Assembly: GCA_024516035.1 (NCBI GenBank)
Contig: CM044957.1
Coordinates: 50,960,085 to 51,024,084, forward strand
From: Bactericera cockerelli
Lineage: Eukaryota; Arthropoda; Insecta; Hemiptera; Triozidae
DNA length: 64,000 nt
Direction of reading: 5' to 3'
In this document: positions 1 to 10,298 of the stretch, piece by piece
Numbering within the stretch: position 1 is the stretch's first letter
How the letters are laid out: every line of letters starts with the position of its first letter
Notes under the pieces: generated by a model
Databases searched by the model: none
What the model saw: the letters and a program-made list of their open reading frames with translations, nothing else
What the model was told of the DNA's origin: nothing
Program-made: the position numbers and the translations under genes

Positions 1-181
1 TATAAAGGTTAAGAATTAAGTGACTTTTGGAAAGAGAGTTGAGAACACACGAAAGGGAGAAAAGCTTCTGGCTAAATTTTCTTATTCACAAATCAACAAA
101 TACTGTCGTTATGGAAAGTCAGCTGATAAATAATCTGTAATCTTTTCTACACTCGCGCCAATTTAAAATGTGGCGCGAACA
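1..181 (-). repeat. Pao/BEL 3' LTR, cut by window edge
   Basis: Positions 1-181 repeat positions 4,092-4,272 almost base for base. On the minus strand this is the 3' LTR of the Pao/BEL element; it begins with TGTTCGCGCC and runs off the left edge, so its end and target duplication cannot be seen. The near identity to the 5' LTR suggests a recent insertion. Confidence 0.9.
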
Positions 182-195
182 TACCCCCAGCTTTG
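182..195 (-). other. Polypurine tract of the Pao/BEL element
   Basis: On the minus strand the 3' LTR is immediately preceded by a short purine-rich run containing GCTGGGGG. This is the position expected for the plus-strand primer (polypurine tract) of an LTR retrotransposon. Confidence 0.6.
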
Positions 196-519
196 AAGGG
201 TTAATACCTGAAAATTTAAAGGAATTAAACCTTCAACAGAATGTTAATAATTTGATTTGTGGTTAGTTACCACCTAAGTATTAAAGGAAACATGAAATAT
301 GACAACTAGAAGAGAATTCATTTACATGAATAAAAGAAATAGCTGTAAAAAATTAATTTTCAAACAACACAACAGACGAAAATGAAAGAAAAAAAATATT
401 AAGATGTTCCTGTAAGAAAATTTACATTAGTAACAGTTACATCCTAATCAAATTGCATATTTGAAATAAATAATTTTAAGATAGGAAAATAAATTGAAAT
501 AATAATTTAGCCATATTTT
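196..519 (-). other. AT-rich 3' untranslated part of Pao/BEL element
   Basis: This stretch lies between the pol stop codon and the polypurine tract. It is AT-rich and has no open frame of note. No RNase H or integrase coding sequence lies here, so those domains are missing from the element rather than out of frame. Confidence 0.6.
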
Positions 520-3500
520 TTAGACCTCATATATTTCATTGTGAAGGAAGAGGACATAAGTACATACAGCTCGTCTAAATTCACCTTTAGATATTTTCAT
601 CAGGGCAACACTAGAAAGCCATAACTCTTTTATTAGGAGTTTTACGAATACTACGACAGGAGCGATTAGACCTGAGGTATCATAAAGTAATAGAAAGTAG
701 GATAGCATACCTCTTTTAGTAAATGCACCTACGTAGGAATTAATTTTGAAGAATAATTCATCGAAAGTTGCATTCCAATGCATACCAAGAACTTTAGGAG
801 TGAGATTATCTTTGTCCCAGGAAATCATTTCGGCTAATTGATTAGAAGGAGGAATCGCAGCGAGGACGTCAGACGAATTTGAAGTCCACTTGGTGAAAAT
901 GAAACCGGCTGATTGAAACATATCAGAAACTTCCCTGTAGAAAGAAATAGTTTCATCTTTAGTTAAAAAAGAAGCAACACAATCATCCATGAAAAGGTTA
1001 TTTAAAATATTCTTCGAAGCGAGAGGATAATTTTCTGCCTCGTCTAAGACCAACTGCTGAACTGTGCGCAGCGCTAAGAAGGGAGAGGGTTTTATACCAA
1101 ATACTACTACCTTGAGATTGTAAAATTTCAAAGGTTCATTGGGAGAAAATCGCCAAATAAGTTTCTGAAATTTCCAATAGTTTTCCATTACCTTGATCTG
1201 GAGAAACATTTTTGTGATATCTCCATTTAAGGCATAAGGAAACAATCGGAAGTTAAGAAGGACACGAAATATATTTGTATATAGCTTAGGACCAGAATAC
1301 AATAAGTCATTGAGGGACTTACCGGTACTAGTTTTAGCACCAGCGTCATAGACAATACGAATTTTAGAAGAAATACTATCGGGCTTTTCCACTGATCTTT
1401 GAGGTAAGAAATAGCCTGAGATATCTGATTGATCAGAACATTCACTAATAAAATCTTTGTCAAGAAGTTCGGTAATAGCTTGGCTATATTTCGAATGAAG
1501 ATCAGGGGAAGAATTCAATTTCTTTTCTAGACTAAGAAATCTTTTCTTAGCAGATAAGAATGAGTCCCCCAGCTGTGAAGGGTCCTCTTTAAAAGGTAAA
1601 GGGACAACATATTTACCATCACTACTACGAGATACTTGTGAGGAATAAATTTTCTCACAAGCTTGATCATCGGGACTGAATTTTTCCTCATTGAGAAGAG
1701 GAGGTAAAGATTCTAATTCCCAAAATTTTTGTAATTTGTGATCGAAAGAAGAATTTTGAAACATACAATATTTCTTACTACGAGTGTTACGATTACCAAC
1801 AGAATCCTGCACTGGGGCGTTTCCGAAAATAACGTAACCGAGCTTTGTGTCAAGCGCTACAGGCTGGTCACTGCAGCCAGATACCAAGTTGCCAAGAATG
1901 ACGTAAGGATAAACAGAAGAGCCGAGAATACCTGCTATAGGACCAGGAGACATGTAGCTATCATCTGAAAGTGAGAGAGAATTAAGATAAGATAACTTTG
2001 AACTAGCAATGGGCAGAGTAGGTAATTTATCGACAATATTATCAACTACTAGAGCTTGAACAGAAAATTTTATTCTGTCATCAAATCTGGATGAAAAGGA
2101 AAATCTAACTTGACCATGGACATGGCTTGAATTAGCACCAAGGCCAGTAAGATTAGCATTAGACGGAAGGAGAGGACATTGAAGAAAATCGAGAGCATCT
2201 TTAGTGAGAATATTACTCATAGAGCCACTGTCTAATAAAAATCTCATTTGTTTGGACACACCGTATACATTATATACATTAATTTTAATAGTACCTAACA
2301 ACACAGTATTATTATTATTATGATTGTCCTCTACGCTCTGATAGCATTTGAGGTTGTGATTCTGTGAGACGTGAGGTTGTGATTCACTCTCCGGGGTTCG
2401 AACCCCGGGTGCTTGACTGTTATTATTAGCACTGTAAGTAGGCGAGCTTTTGTGCTCTGAACTAGACTTCTCAGATTTATTTTGAGAGAAATGTAATAGA
2501 GAATGATGTTTCAACCTACATTTGGTACAAACATGCTTTGATTTACAATCGATCACTCGATGTTTACCACCTAGGCAATTAACAAAAAGAGCGTGTTGTT
2601 TAACGAATGTGTACCTATCTTGAGGAATAAGCTTGTGAAAGTCTTCGCATTTGAATAGCGCATGATCTGACTTACACATTAAACAAGAGATAATATTTTC
2701 TACCAAAAAAGTATGTGATTCATTTTTGCTACTACTAATATTATATTTGTTACTCATAGCTGACCTGTTAGAATGAAACCCTGAAGATTTATTATTATAA
2801 TGACTACTACTAATAAATGGGTCGGGCTGAATACGTGACAGGATCTTGCTTTGATTTTCTACGAATTTGAGAAGTTTTTTGAAGGTGGGAATTTCATTTG
2901 AATCCAGTGAGCTTTCGAACAGCCGACGAGTTTGATCATCAAGCTTCAGGTTGCCGATGTAAAATAATATGAAGTCTTGAAGATCAGGAATATCCATAGC
3001 TTGAAGTGCAGCGACAGCGGATCCAAATTTATCGACGAATAAACTGAGGTGGTGACTTGATTCACTTTTATGAGGTTTGAATTGAAATAAGATGTCCATA
3101 TAGTGAGTCGCAAGTTGACGTTGATCTTCGTATTTTGATACGAGACTTTTCCAAATGACGTCATAGTTGTTATCAGTGGGGAGGATGCCGGCGCAGACAG
3201 AGAGAGCTCTACCGCTTAGTTTTGAAAGTAGGTGTTGCAGTTTGTGAGCTTTTGGCAAATCTGTTCTCTCATGAATGTTGGATTTGAATAAATTGTAGAA
3301 CAGCGGCCAGTCATTTATATTTCCAGAGAATGAAGAAATTTGAAGAGGTTCGAGACGAATGTTTTCAGCTGGATTACTAAATGATGCGTTTCGAGATGAT
3401 GGCGAGGAGGGGCTGGGTTTGTTCAGGATTGACTCAGCGTACTTGATACAGCCACACATAGTATCCACGGATTCCAAATCGCCATATCCAGTTGGGCGAT

Positions 3501-3708
3501 TAACATCGAGATCTAATTCCAACTGATTAATTTTATCCAATATCTTAGAATATTCAGCAAACTTTGAGTTGACTAAGAGAACTTTACGTTTGAATAAAGA
3601 TTGATCATTAGGGTTTTTAAGTTTTTTACTAAGATCATAAAGTTCTTGAAAGAAAGAAAATAGATAGTCTTTTTTATTGTTTAGCACTTTTAGTTCATTT
3701 TCTGACAT
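520..3708 (-). CDS. Pao/BEL gag-protease-RT polyprotein, internally deleted
   Basis: This 1,062-residue open frame is the Gag-Pol of a Pao/BEL LTR retrotransposon. Domains in order: a DUF1759-like Gag (about 115-295); a Cys/His region (about 343-405) whose first knuckle lacks its expected first cysteine (LFVNCLGGKH); an aspartic protease with LLDSGSMS near 493; and a reverse transcriptase (about 780-950) with NGDITKMFLQI near 828 and the catalytic box FMDDC near 906. The Pao peptidase-A17-type region begins near 965 and stops abruptly near 1,035. The RNase H and almost all of the integrase are absent. The last 25 or so residues (SKGEFRRAVC and on) resemble the extreme C-terminus of BEL integrases, so an in-frame deletion of about 2 kb is inferred. 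Full BEL polyproteins are usually far longer. The start is the first Met of the frame. The product could make capsids and DNA but could not integrate by itself. Confidence 0.88.
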   Translation of the reverse strand: MSENELKVLNNKKDYLFSFFQELYDLSKKLKNPNDQSLFKRKVLLVNSKFAEYSKILDKINQLELDLDVNRPTGYGDLESVDTMCGCIKYAESILNKPSPSSPSSRNASFSNPAENIRLEPLQISSFSGNINDWPLFYNLFKSNIHERTDLPKAHKLQHLLSKLSGRALSVCAGILPTDNNYDVIWKSLVSKYEDQRQLATHYMDILFQFKPHKSESSHHLSLFVDKFGSAVAALQAMDIPDLQDFILFYIGNLKLDDQTRRLFESSLDSNEIPTFKKLLKFVENQSKILSRIQPDPFISSSHYNNKSSGFHSNRSAMSNKYNISSSKNESHTFLVENIISCLMCKSDHALFKCEDFHKLIPQDRYTFVKQHALFVNCLGGKHRVIDCKSKHVCTKCRLKHHSLLHFSQNKSEKSSSEHKSSPTYSANNNSQAPGVRTPESESQPHVSQNHNLKCYQSVEDNHNNNNTVLLGTIKINVYNVYGVSKQMRFLLDSGSMSNILTKDALDFLQCPLLPSNANLTGLGANSSHVHGQVRFSFSSRFDDRIKFSVQALVVDNIVDKLPTLPIASSKLSYLNSLSLSDDSYMSPGPIAGILGSSVYPYVILGNLVSGCSDQPVALDTKLGYVIFGNAPVQDSVGNRNTRSKKYCMFQNSSFDHKLQKFWELESLPPLLNEEKFSPDDQACEKIYSSQVSRSSDGKYVVPLPFKEDPSQLGDSFLSAKKRFLSLEKKLNSSPDLHSKYSQAITELLDKDFISECSDQSDISGYFLPQRSVEKPDSISSKIRIVYDAGAKTSTGKSLNDLLYSGPKLYTNIFRVLLNFRLFPYALNGDITKMFLQIKVMENYWKFQKLIWRFSPNEPLKFYNLKVVVFGIKPSPFLALRTVQQLVLDEAENYPLASKNILNNLFMDDCVASFLTKDETISFYREVSDMFQSAGFIFTKWTSNSSDVLAAIPPSNQLAEMISWDKDNLTPKVLGMHWNATFDELFFKINSYVGAFTKRGMLSYFLLLYDTSGLIAPVVVFVKLLIKELWLSSVALMKISKGEFRRAVCTYVLFLHNEIYEV
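2391..2408. repeat. 18-bp perfect palindrome inside gag linker
   Basis: CCGGGGTTCGAACCCCGG is a perfect palindrome in the Asn/Ser-rich linker between the zinc knuckles and the protease. It contains the RNA polymerase III B-box core GGTTCGAA on both strands and is far more GC-rich than its surroundings. It stays in frame with the polyprotein. Confidence 0.7.
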
Positions 3709-3902
3709 TGTGAATGAGACACTAGGTACTACGAATAGGTTTGAGTTCGAATTATTATTTTGAAAAGCACTACGAATTAAAGAGAAAAAAAATCACTTCT
3801 ACGAATAGTTTTTGAAAGATCTACGAATAGGTATGAAACTGCTACGATTTATTGTTGAATTCACTACGAATAAATTATTAAACGACAAAAGGAACATGAA
3901 AG
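3709..3902 (-). other. Pao/BEL leader with repeated CTACGAAT motif
   Basis: This is the untranslated leader between the primer-binding site and the first Met. On the plus strand the octamer CTACGAAT, or close variants, recurs near 3,728, 3,770, 3,800, 3,824, 3,842 and 3,862, and once more inside the LTR near 4,084. Its role is unknown; RNA packaging or dimerisation would be one guess. Confidence 0.5.
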
Positions 3903-3923
3903 TATCCGGATTCCGAAGGACCA
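3903..3923 (-). other. Primer-binding site, tRNA-Tyr-like
   Basis: Directly next to the 5' LTR, the plus strand reads CGAAGGACCA, ending in CCA. From memory this matches the 3' end of arthropod tRNA-Tyr over about 10 bases, with poorer match beyond. It lies where the minus-strand primer tRNA must anneal. Confidence 0.55.
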
Positions 3924-4272
3924 TGAAAAGAAGGGTGGAGCCTCTAGAGGCCAAAAGGGCTGGTTACAAAAAAGAAAGAAAATAGTTTGTTTAATGAAAT
4001 CAACAGTTTTTATTTAATAAGTTTCTAAAGTTTCACACAGCAAAATATATTATTGATTTTATGGAAAAATTATTGAGGCAAAAACTACGAATATAAAGGT
4101 TAAGAATTAAGTGACTTTTGGAAAGAGAGTTGAGAACACACGAAAGGGAGAAAAGCTTCTGGCTAAATTTTCTTATTCACAAATCAACAAATACTGTCGT
4201 TATGGAAAGTCAGCTGATAAATAATCTGTAATCTTTTCTACACTCGCGCCAATTTAAAATGTGGCGCGAACA
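3924..4272 (-). repeat. Pao/BEL 5' LTR (349 bp)
   Basis: On the minus strand this LTR starts TGTTCGCG at 4,272 and ends CTTTTCA at 3,924, giving the canonical TG...CA termini. The lower boundary is set by the adjoining primer-binding site. Bases 4,092-4,272 are repeated at 1-181. Confidence 0.85.
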
Positions 4273-4342
4273 ATAGATTTTGTGTTGACTTCCAGTAATA
4301 GTTTTTTCTCAATTTTTTTTTGGTTCCTCACACTCTTTTTAG

Positions 4343-4600
4343 ATTGTGAATTTCTATTAATTCCTAATATTCAAAATCGGAAGTAGGTATTGTTTTTGTT
4401 TTTGTAATATAAAGAAATTTGCTCCGATTTAAAAAATAAATATATATGTATGTATAAATATTTCTCGACATAACGTAACCTGCTGAACCACTTAAGTTTT
4501 GTGTCTGTCTGTCTGTTTGTTAAGTTGCATTCCTTGCAAATTTCAGAAAGTATTGAAGGGAAGTCATTGAAATTTTGTACACATATAGGAGACCTGTAAT
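4343..4600 (+). repeat. Diverged copy of the hairpin-ended repeat family
   Basis: This stretch follows the order of motifs in the full copy at 34,465-35,178: a TTCTAATATT-like start, a T-rich block, 'gctccgattt', a run of GTCTG units, then text ending 'ataggagacc'. It is much more diverged and lacks the second half. Confidence 0.7.
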
Positions 4601-4635
4601 TCCATTCCCAAACCCATTCGGCTTTTCGATGTGTC

Positions 4636-4792
4636 TATCTCTGAGGTCAGTGGTCAAGGCATTGGTCTGGTAACCAGAGATCGCAGGTTTGAAACCGAGG
4701 CGGAACACACAAGTTGTCCTTTCATTTGGTATTCTGACCATATTACGAGTATCTGTCTTGGGCTTACTGCTGGAATATTGGGGACTTTTTTT
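4636..4792 (+). mobile_element. tRNA-derived SINE, family A
   Basis: A tRNA-like head (A-box region near 4,640, B-box GCAGGTTTGAAACC near 4,684) is followed by the tail shared by all family A copies, 'cttgggcttactgctggaat'. It is diverged compared with the copy at 40,411. Confidence 0.75.
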
Positions 4793-4943
4793 TTTATGAA
4801 GTCAAAACTTTTATTATTTTATCAACAGACTGACATCATTATGAAGAAGAAATATTTTACTTATTTAAAATTGGGGACTTATTTTACTTATCAATCCTAA
4901 CTAAGCAGTATACATCTCTGGTCTTATTGTTATATATTTTTTT

Positions 4944-5105
4944 TTAATTTGGGCTAAACGTCGCTTTCAACTGCATGGTCATACCTCGAGGGGGGTGTTA
5001 CTCTCCATTCGCAGGAAACTTACAAACCGGCTACCTACATTAACCTCACCTAGCCTGAATGTGGCCAGACTTTGCTTAACTTCGGTGATCTAACGAGAAC
5101 CCGTT
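4944..5105 (+). mobile_element. SINE body, family G (no head)
   Basis: It carries the blocks 'aacgtcgctttcaactgcat', 'ctccattcgcaggaaactta' and 'cattaacctcacctagcctg' found inverted near 33,105-33,300 and, in related form, at 32,440 and 36,930. No tRNA-like head is visible next to it. Confidence 0.6.
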
Positions 5106-5329
5106 CATTCAACGCGCCATCGAGACAGCGAGCAATATTCTTGTTATTATTATTACATAAATACTAATGGAAGGATATGAAGAACGTCTATCACGACCGT
5201 AGCCACTACTGATAACCGCTCACAATCAATCTACTGGAAAATATTCTTTCAGTTTATTTATAACATAAATTATTACCATTATTATTATTATTATTATCTC
5301 CTCACCCCAAATAAATCAGTATATCAGTA

Positions 5330-5590
5330 TATTGAAACCCAAAGGGTTGCGTGCATGTCCTGTGCTGCCTCGTCGCCTTTGTACAGGAGAACAAAAGGTC
5401 CGGGTCAGCTTGTTGATATGCCGTTAACCTTACACCCCGAGTTGCTTTCCGAACAAAGGCTGCAGCCACAGGGAAGAATTTCGCCGCCTCAACACAAGGC
5501 CTGTAATTAACTTTCTGGATTGAAAGTCAGGCCGGGGCCAGACTGTGGCTGGGGCTTTATTAACTCGACGTGAAATCAGTGTGAGCCTTT
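5330..5590. other. Non-repetitive GC-richer island
   Basis: This stretch is clearly richer in G and C than its neighbours and shows no copy elsewhere in the window. It has no convincing open frame. It could be unique host sequence, perhaps regulatory, but nothing here shows a function. Confidence 0.3.
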
Positions 5591-6052
5591 GATCTCACTA
5601 GTGATCAACTCGAGAGGAGATAAAATTCAAGCTTTGTCTCGTGGAATTTCAGCTTTGTCTTTTTCCATGAGGAAAAACTTTTGGTTAAATTCACTTTCTA
5701 TATACAAAGTGGGGTTCAACTCATGTGTTATAATAAATTATATTAAATTAATAGTGTATATTTTGAGCAAAATAAAAACTTTAAAATACTAAGATACCCT
5801 TTTTTTTTTATTAATTTGGATTTAACGTCGCTTTTGAATGATCACTGTATGATCATGTATGATATGTATTGTATGATCACCATGTGTCTTGATATTATGT
5901 AGTTTTTATGCGCGCCGTAGAACTATTGAAGTATGCAATGTGCAACTTATAGTTTACTACACAGTTTGTCTGTAGATTATTTACTTGAAAAATTATTTTG
6001 AATATTAACCAGTAAGTATTATTGTTATTAATATTATAATATGCTTTATTAG
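5591..6052. other. AT-rich intergenic DNA
   Basis: I see nothing to name except a fragment of the family G/C tail ('atttaacgtcgctttt') near 5,820 and a short stretch near 5,905 ('tatgcgcgccgta') that matches the tandem repeat at 49,378. Confidence 0.4.
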
Positions 6053-6168
6053 GTGATATCACAACTACTCAAACTCGCTTCACTCAATCTACCCTGAAAC
6101 CGGGACTTGAACTACTGACCTCCAGATCACAAGTCCGCCGCTTTATCGATCTAGCTACTGAAGTCGGT
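6053..6168 (-). mobile_element. tRNA-derived SINE, family D
   Basis: On the minus strand the head reads 'agctagatcgataaagcggc' and is followed by a B-box-like 'tcaagtccc' and the tail 'gtttgagtagttgtgatatc'. The head is closest to a tRNA with a TGT anticodon loop, so a tRNA-Thr origin is possible. Confidence 0.75.
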
Positions 6169-6187
6169 GTGAGATCATACTCGTATA

Positions 6188-6297
6188 CTCAAATTATTGA
6201 GGAAAAATCCATTCATTGGTTGGGATTCGAGCCAACGGAACCCTAAGCTATCTAGATTACCAAGCTAGCGACTTAACCACTCGACTACCAATGCACA
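6188..6297 (-). mobile_element. tRNA-derived SINE, family C
   Basis: The minus strand carries the family C head ('gtagtcgagtggttaagtcg'), a B box 'ggctcgaatccc' and the start of the tail 'tgaatggatttttcctcaat'. Compare 31,563 and 41,172. Confidence 0.8.
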
Positions 6298-6837
6298 CGT
6301 AGTTTAACCTCCTACTGAATAATTACCCATGAACCAGAACTCCTCAATGGGGTACGAATGATCGAGTTTAATGACCCGTGTAATGTTTTCCAACAAAATT
6401 CCCCCCTATATTTTCCCTCCTAAAATTACCTCCCATATATCCCTCTCCCATAATTTTCACTCCTACTTAGAGAGCGGAAAATAATTTTCTAATTCAAGCG
6501 TGGAATCGTAGAGTACATTTCATTAGTCTGGCGGTTTCAAATTATCTCTCCCTCTCCTTCATTTGAAATTTCCTTCCCGCCAATTTCTTCTCCCTTTCTC
6601 TTCTCCTTTGACTCCTGCTGTCCTCTCTCTCTCTCCCCTCACAATTCTCATACGTTTTCTATCACCTCTCTTACTTTCTTCTCTCTCATTTTTCGGCACT
6701 CTCCTTCGCTTTCTTTTTTTTATTTTTGACTTTCTTTTTCGATAGCAGGATTCTTCTTATAGAAAATCTTCTACCCACCTTTTTTCTCGATATCATCTTT
6801 CTATAAAAAGTAAATCTGTTTGGGCCATTCCAGCTAA
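6298..6837. other. Intergenic DNA with a CT-rich stretch
   Basis: Between about 6,400 and 6,760 the plus strand is pyrimidine-rich. The 60-codon Ser/Leu/Phe-rich frame there is what such composition gives by chance. Nothing else is recognisable. Confidence 0.5.
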
Positions 6838-6892
6838 TTACTTCCGAGAAATTTCTGATATTAGAAATCGAAAGTACTGTGTTCGTTTTTTT
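6838..6892 (+). repeat. Hairpin-ended repeat, terminal fragment
   Basis: Only the hairpin end of the family is present ('acttccgagaaatttct' to 'gtgttcgttttttt'). The start is the same as that of the full copy at 34,465, which supports it as a real element end. Confidence 0.75.
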
Positions 6893-7139
6893 GCCTAGTA
6901 TCTAAATATGTGCAGTTTATGAACAAGACTGTCCGCCTAATTTAATATAGTCCACCTGATCATACCATAACAAATTACACAACCAATTACGAGTACTATA
7001 CTTCCTTCAGAATGGTTCAAAATTTAACATCGTAAACCTACAATTGGCGATACAATTTTGCAACATTCCACTATCGATATTATATGTATTCTGATTCCTT
7101 TTAACTAAATCTGGAAACTAATCACGTCCATCCACCTAT

Positions 7140-7620
7140 CATCTCCTCCTCCTCTCATTCCATCCACCTATCATTACCTTCTCTTCTTATTCTCTCCTCG
7201 ACATCTCTTCCTATCCATCTATTATCCTCGTGTCTCATCCCTCTCTCTTTGTTCAAAGATCATCACCTCCTCTTGTCCTTCCTTCCCCTTCTTCTGTTTT
7301 CCCCTCGTCCTATTTCTCTTCCTATTCTCCCCTCGACATCTTCTCCTATCCATCTATTATGCTCTTGTCTCATCCCTCTCTCTTTGTTCAAACATCATCA
7401 CCTCCTCTTATCCTTCTTTCCCCTTCTTCTGTTTTCCTCTCGTCCTATTTCTCTTCCTTTTCTCTCCTCGACATCTCTTCCTATCCATCTATTATCCTCT
7501 TGTCTGATCCATCTCTCTTTGTTCAAACATCATCACCTCCAGTTATCGTTCTCTCCCCTTCTTCTGTTTTCCCCTCGTCCTATTTCTCTTCCTATTCTCC
7601 CTTCAACATCTCCCACTGTT
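7140..7620 (+). repeat. 135-bp minisatellite, pyrimidine-rich
   Basis: The phrase 'tttgttcaa' starts at 7,248, 7,383 and 7,518, so the unit is 135 bp, present about three times. Because 135 is a multiple of three, a 204-codon frame (7,230-7,844) with a 45-residue Ser/Pro-rich repeat stays open. A second overlapping frame is also open, which argues against coding. Confidence 0.85.
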
Positions 7621-7920
7621 CCATTCCTCTACCTTTCATTACCTCTCTCTCTTATTCCTCTACCTATCATTACCTCTTCCTCTTATTCCATCTACCTATC
7701 ATCTCCTCCTCTTCCTCTTCTCTCCCCCCGACATCTCCCACTGTTTTATTCCTCGTAGCCTGGGGCTCACTTGTTGCTTCATTAAATTCAAGGGAAGAGG
7801 AAATCCCATTTACTCTCAGGAACAAGATTTCCAGACAGAGATAATAATAATAACGTGATCAAATAGAAAAGTGAATACTGTGGTATTGGAGGATAAAAGT
7901 TGTTAATGATGGGTGTTTAT

Positions 7921-8230
7921 ATATGTCTGTCTGTCTGTGTGTGTGTTTGTGTGTGTGTATGTTTGTGTGAGAAAGAGTGTATGGGTGTGTAAGAGAGAGT
8001 GTGAGTAGGTGGGTGAAAGTAGGTTTGTGTGGGTGTTAGTGTGTCTGTGTGTGATTGGGTATGTAAGAGTGTAAGTAGGTTGGTGTGAGTGGGTGCGTGT
8101 GTGTGTATGTGTGTGTGATTGCGTATGTGGGTAGGTTGGTGTGAGTGTGTGTGACTGTGTGTGTGTGCGTGATTGGGTATGTGAGAGTGTGGGTAGGTTG
8201 GTGTGTCTGTGTGTGTGTGTGCGTGTTTGA
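7921..8230 (+). repeat. GT-rich microsatellite
   Basis: The stretch consists of GT runs interrupted by 'gggta', 'gagagtg' and 'taggttggtgtg' units. The His/Thr-rich frame on the minus strand is a product of the repeat. Confidence 0.9.
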
Positions 8231-8381
8231 CATCGGAGGTGACTCCAAACGAGGATTTACTCTCGCTGAAAACTCAGAACCTCCCAGCCTCGTCAAAGTG
8301 TTAACCTCGCTCATATTTGCTTAACCTGAGTGATCTCACGAAAGCTTTATTGCAGGGTTCATGGACAGTTTTTTGTACGAA

Positions 8382-8485
8382 CAAATTAATGAGGAAAAAT
8401 TCATGCACTGGGTGGGATTCGAACCAACGGATCACTACGCTACCTGGATTACCTAGCGCGTTAACCAGTTGACTAGCAGTGCACT
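8382..8485 (-). mobile_element. tRNA-derived SINE, family C
   Basis: The minus strand shows 'gttaacgcgctaggtaatcc', B box 'ggttcgaatccc' and 'tgcatgaatttttcctcatt', as in other family C copies. Confidence 0.8.
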
Positions 8486-8685
8486 ATTTTTGTTTGACTA
8501 GAGTAATTAATAAATTAGTAATTAATAAATTACTCTTCTCTAGCAATAACATAAGGGTAAAAGTCAATTTTACGAGTAGATAAATGAAAACTTCCTATGT
8601 ATGTCTTTTACAGGTATAACATCAATTCTGAATTTAATGTTGACACAATTATGTCAATAAATTTAGGCAACAACTGTCAATTCAT

Positions 8686-9053
8686 CTCTTTCCCTCCCTT
8701 TTTCTCCCTATCTGTCCTCCTCTTTCTCCTTTCTCTTTCTTTTCTCTTTTCTCTTTTCTTCTCTTTCTCTCTTTCTCTTTCTCTTTCCTCTTTCTCTTTC
8801 TCTTCTTTTCTTTCTCTTCTCTTTCTTTTTCTCTTTCTCTTTCTCTTTCTTTTCTCTTTTCTCTTTCTCTTTTTCTCTCTTTCTTTCTCCTTTCTCTCTT
8901 TCTTCTCTCTTCTCTTTCTCTTTTCCTCTTTTCTCTTTCTTTCTCTTTCTCTTTTCTCTTCTCTCTTTTCTTTTTCTCTTTCCTCTTTCTCTTTCTCTTT
9001 CCTCTTTTCTCTTTCTCTTTCTCTTTCTCTTTCTCTTCTCTTTCTCTTTCTCT

Positions 9054-9086
<33 letters not shown>

Positions 9087-9154
9087 TTCTCTTTCTCTCT
9101 TTTCTCTTTCTCTCTTTTCTCTTTCCTCTTTTCTCTTCTCTTTCTCTTTCTCTT

Positions 9155-9188
<34 letters not shown>
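8686..9188 (+). repeat. 500-bp polypyrimidine (CTTT/CT)n tract
   Basis: This is an almost pure pyrimidine strand made of TTTCTC and CTCTTT units, ending in (TC)n. Open frames of 176-208 codons on both strands arise because such a tract contains no stop codons. They are not genes. Confidence 0.95.
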
Positions 9189-9191
<3 letters not shown>

Positions 9192-9598
9192 GAAAAATAA
9201 ATTTCATATATTTCGACTTCTAAGGTTTCATCTATAAACAAAATTTCATATAATATTCTGACATCTAAAGAGTGAAACTAAAATAAATGGCAATCTACTC
9301 CGAACAGAACTCGAGAAGTTTTCTCCGAAAAGCTCAAATTATTCCCGTTTGAATTCATGTCTGAAGGATCTCTCTCATTTTTTTTTTTTTTTTTTTTTGC
9401 AACTAAGTGCTCCATATTTGCAGAAAACTTTTTGCAACTCGAAAATAATCATACCAAACGCAAGCTCACTAATATTTGCTCTTATTGAGAGTAGGAAAAA
9501 ACAATCCCAAGAGAGAGAGGTAACCTTTTGATTGCAATAGTCTAGAGTGGTTTGAATTTTCTATCATATTTTCACAATCATGTTTTCACATTAAACTA

Positions 9599-9715
9599 CC
9601 GACCTCAGTAGCTTGATCAATAAGGCGGCGCACTTGTTACCAAGTTAAGTGTAAATTTAGTAAAGCGAGTTTGAGTAGTTGTGGTATAACTACTGTGATC
9701 ATTGATCAACATAAG
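9599..9715 (+). mobile_element. SINE family D, B box deleted
   Basis: It has the family D head ('cctcagtagcttgatcaata') and tail ('agtttgagtagttgtgg'), but the segment with the B box is missing between 'cttgttaccaag' and 'ttaagtgtaaatttag'. Confidence 0.7.
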
Positions 9716-9730
9716 GTAACTTTTTCACAA

Positions 9731-9820
9731 TTATTGGTTGTCGAGTGTTCTAGGCGCTAGTCTGGTAATCCAGGTAGTTGGTTTGAATCCCAGCCAATGC
9801 ATGAATTTTTCTTTATTTAG
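9731..9820 (+). mobile_element. SINE family C
   Basis: The core 'gctagtctggtaatccaggt' and B box 'gtttgaatccc' followed by 'caatgcatgaattttt' identify a family C copy. About 10 bases between anticodon and B box are missing compared with 31,563. Confidence 0.75.
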
Positions 9821-10296
9821 AATTAAAAAAAAAAAAACTTCACGAAACAACGAGTAGAATACGTATTCAGTTTTTAACGTAATTTTCATAAAATATGGAC
9901 AAAAAACTCTTTGAAAATTCGTATATCACTTTTCCTTCTTCATAATATTTTACATTTCTTATATTTAATTTTTCACCCGATTTAAATTGTTCACCATTGT
10001 TCATTTAGAATTGTTTTTATGATATGTATATAATATGTATAAAGGTATTGTACCTGTACCGTCAGTAAATGTGCCCATATACCGGGCATTATCATTACTA
10101 TAGCACTAATACAACAAAATAAATAGATTCTTACCATAAGTACCTTCATTACAAATACATATCACATTACTATGACTATGCATATCATAAAGCAATACTC
10201 CTACATGTCGAGAACGCATGTAAGCTATACTCTCTTTTGTTAAATTATTCCCAGAGAAAATCTTAAATAATAATAACATCTAGTAGAATAATACTA
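9821..10296. other. AT-rich intergenic DNA, nothing recognised
   Basis: I see no repeat family, open frame or RNA-like structure in this stretch. Confidence 0.4.
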
Positions 10297-10298
10297 TA

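Noticed and set aside
8597..9241. Overlapping frames of 176-208 codons (Ser/Phe/Leu-rich plus, Arg/Glu/Lys-rich minus)
   Set aside because: They lie wholly in a polypyrimidine tract without stop codons; both strands are open, which is a composition effect.
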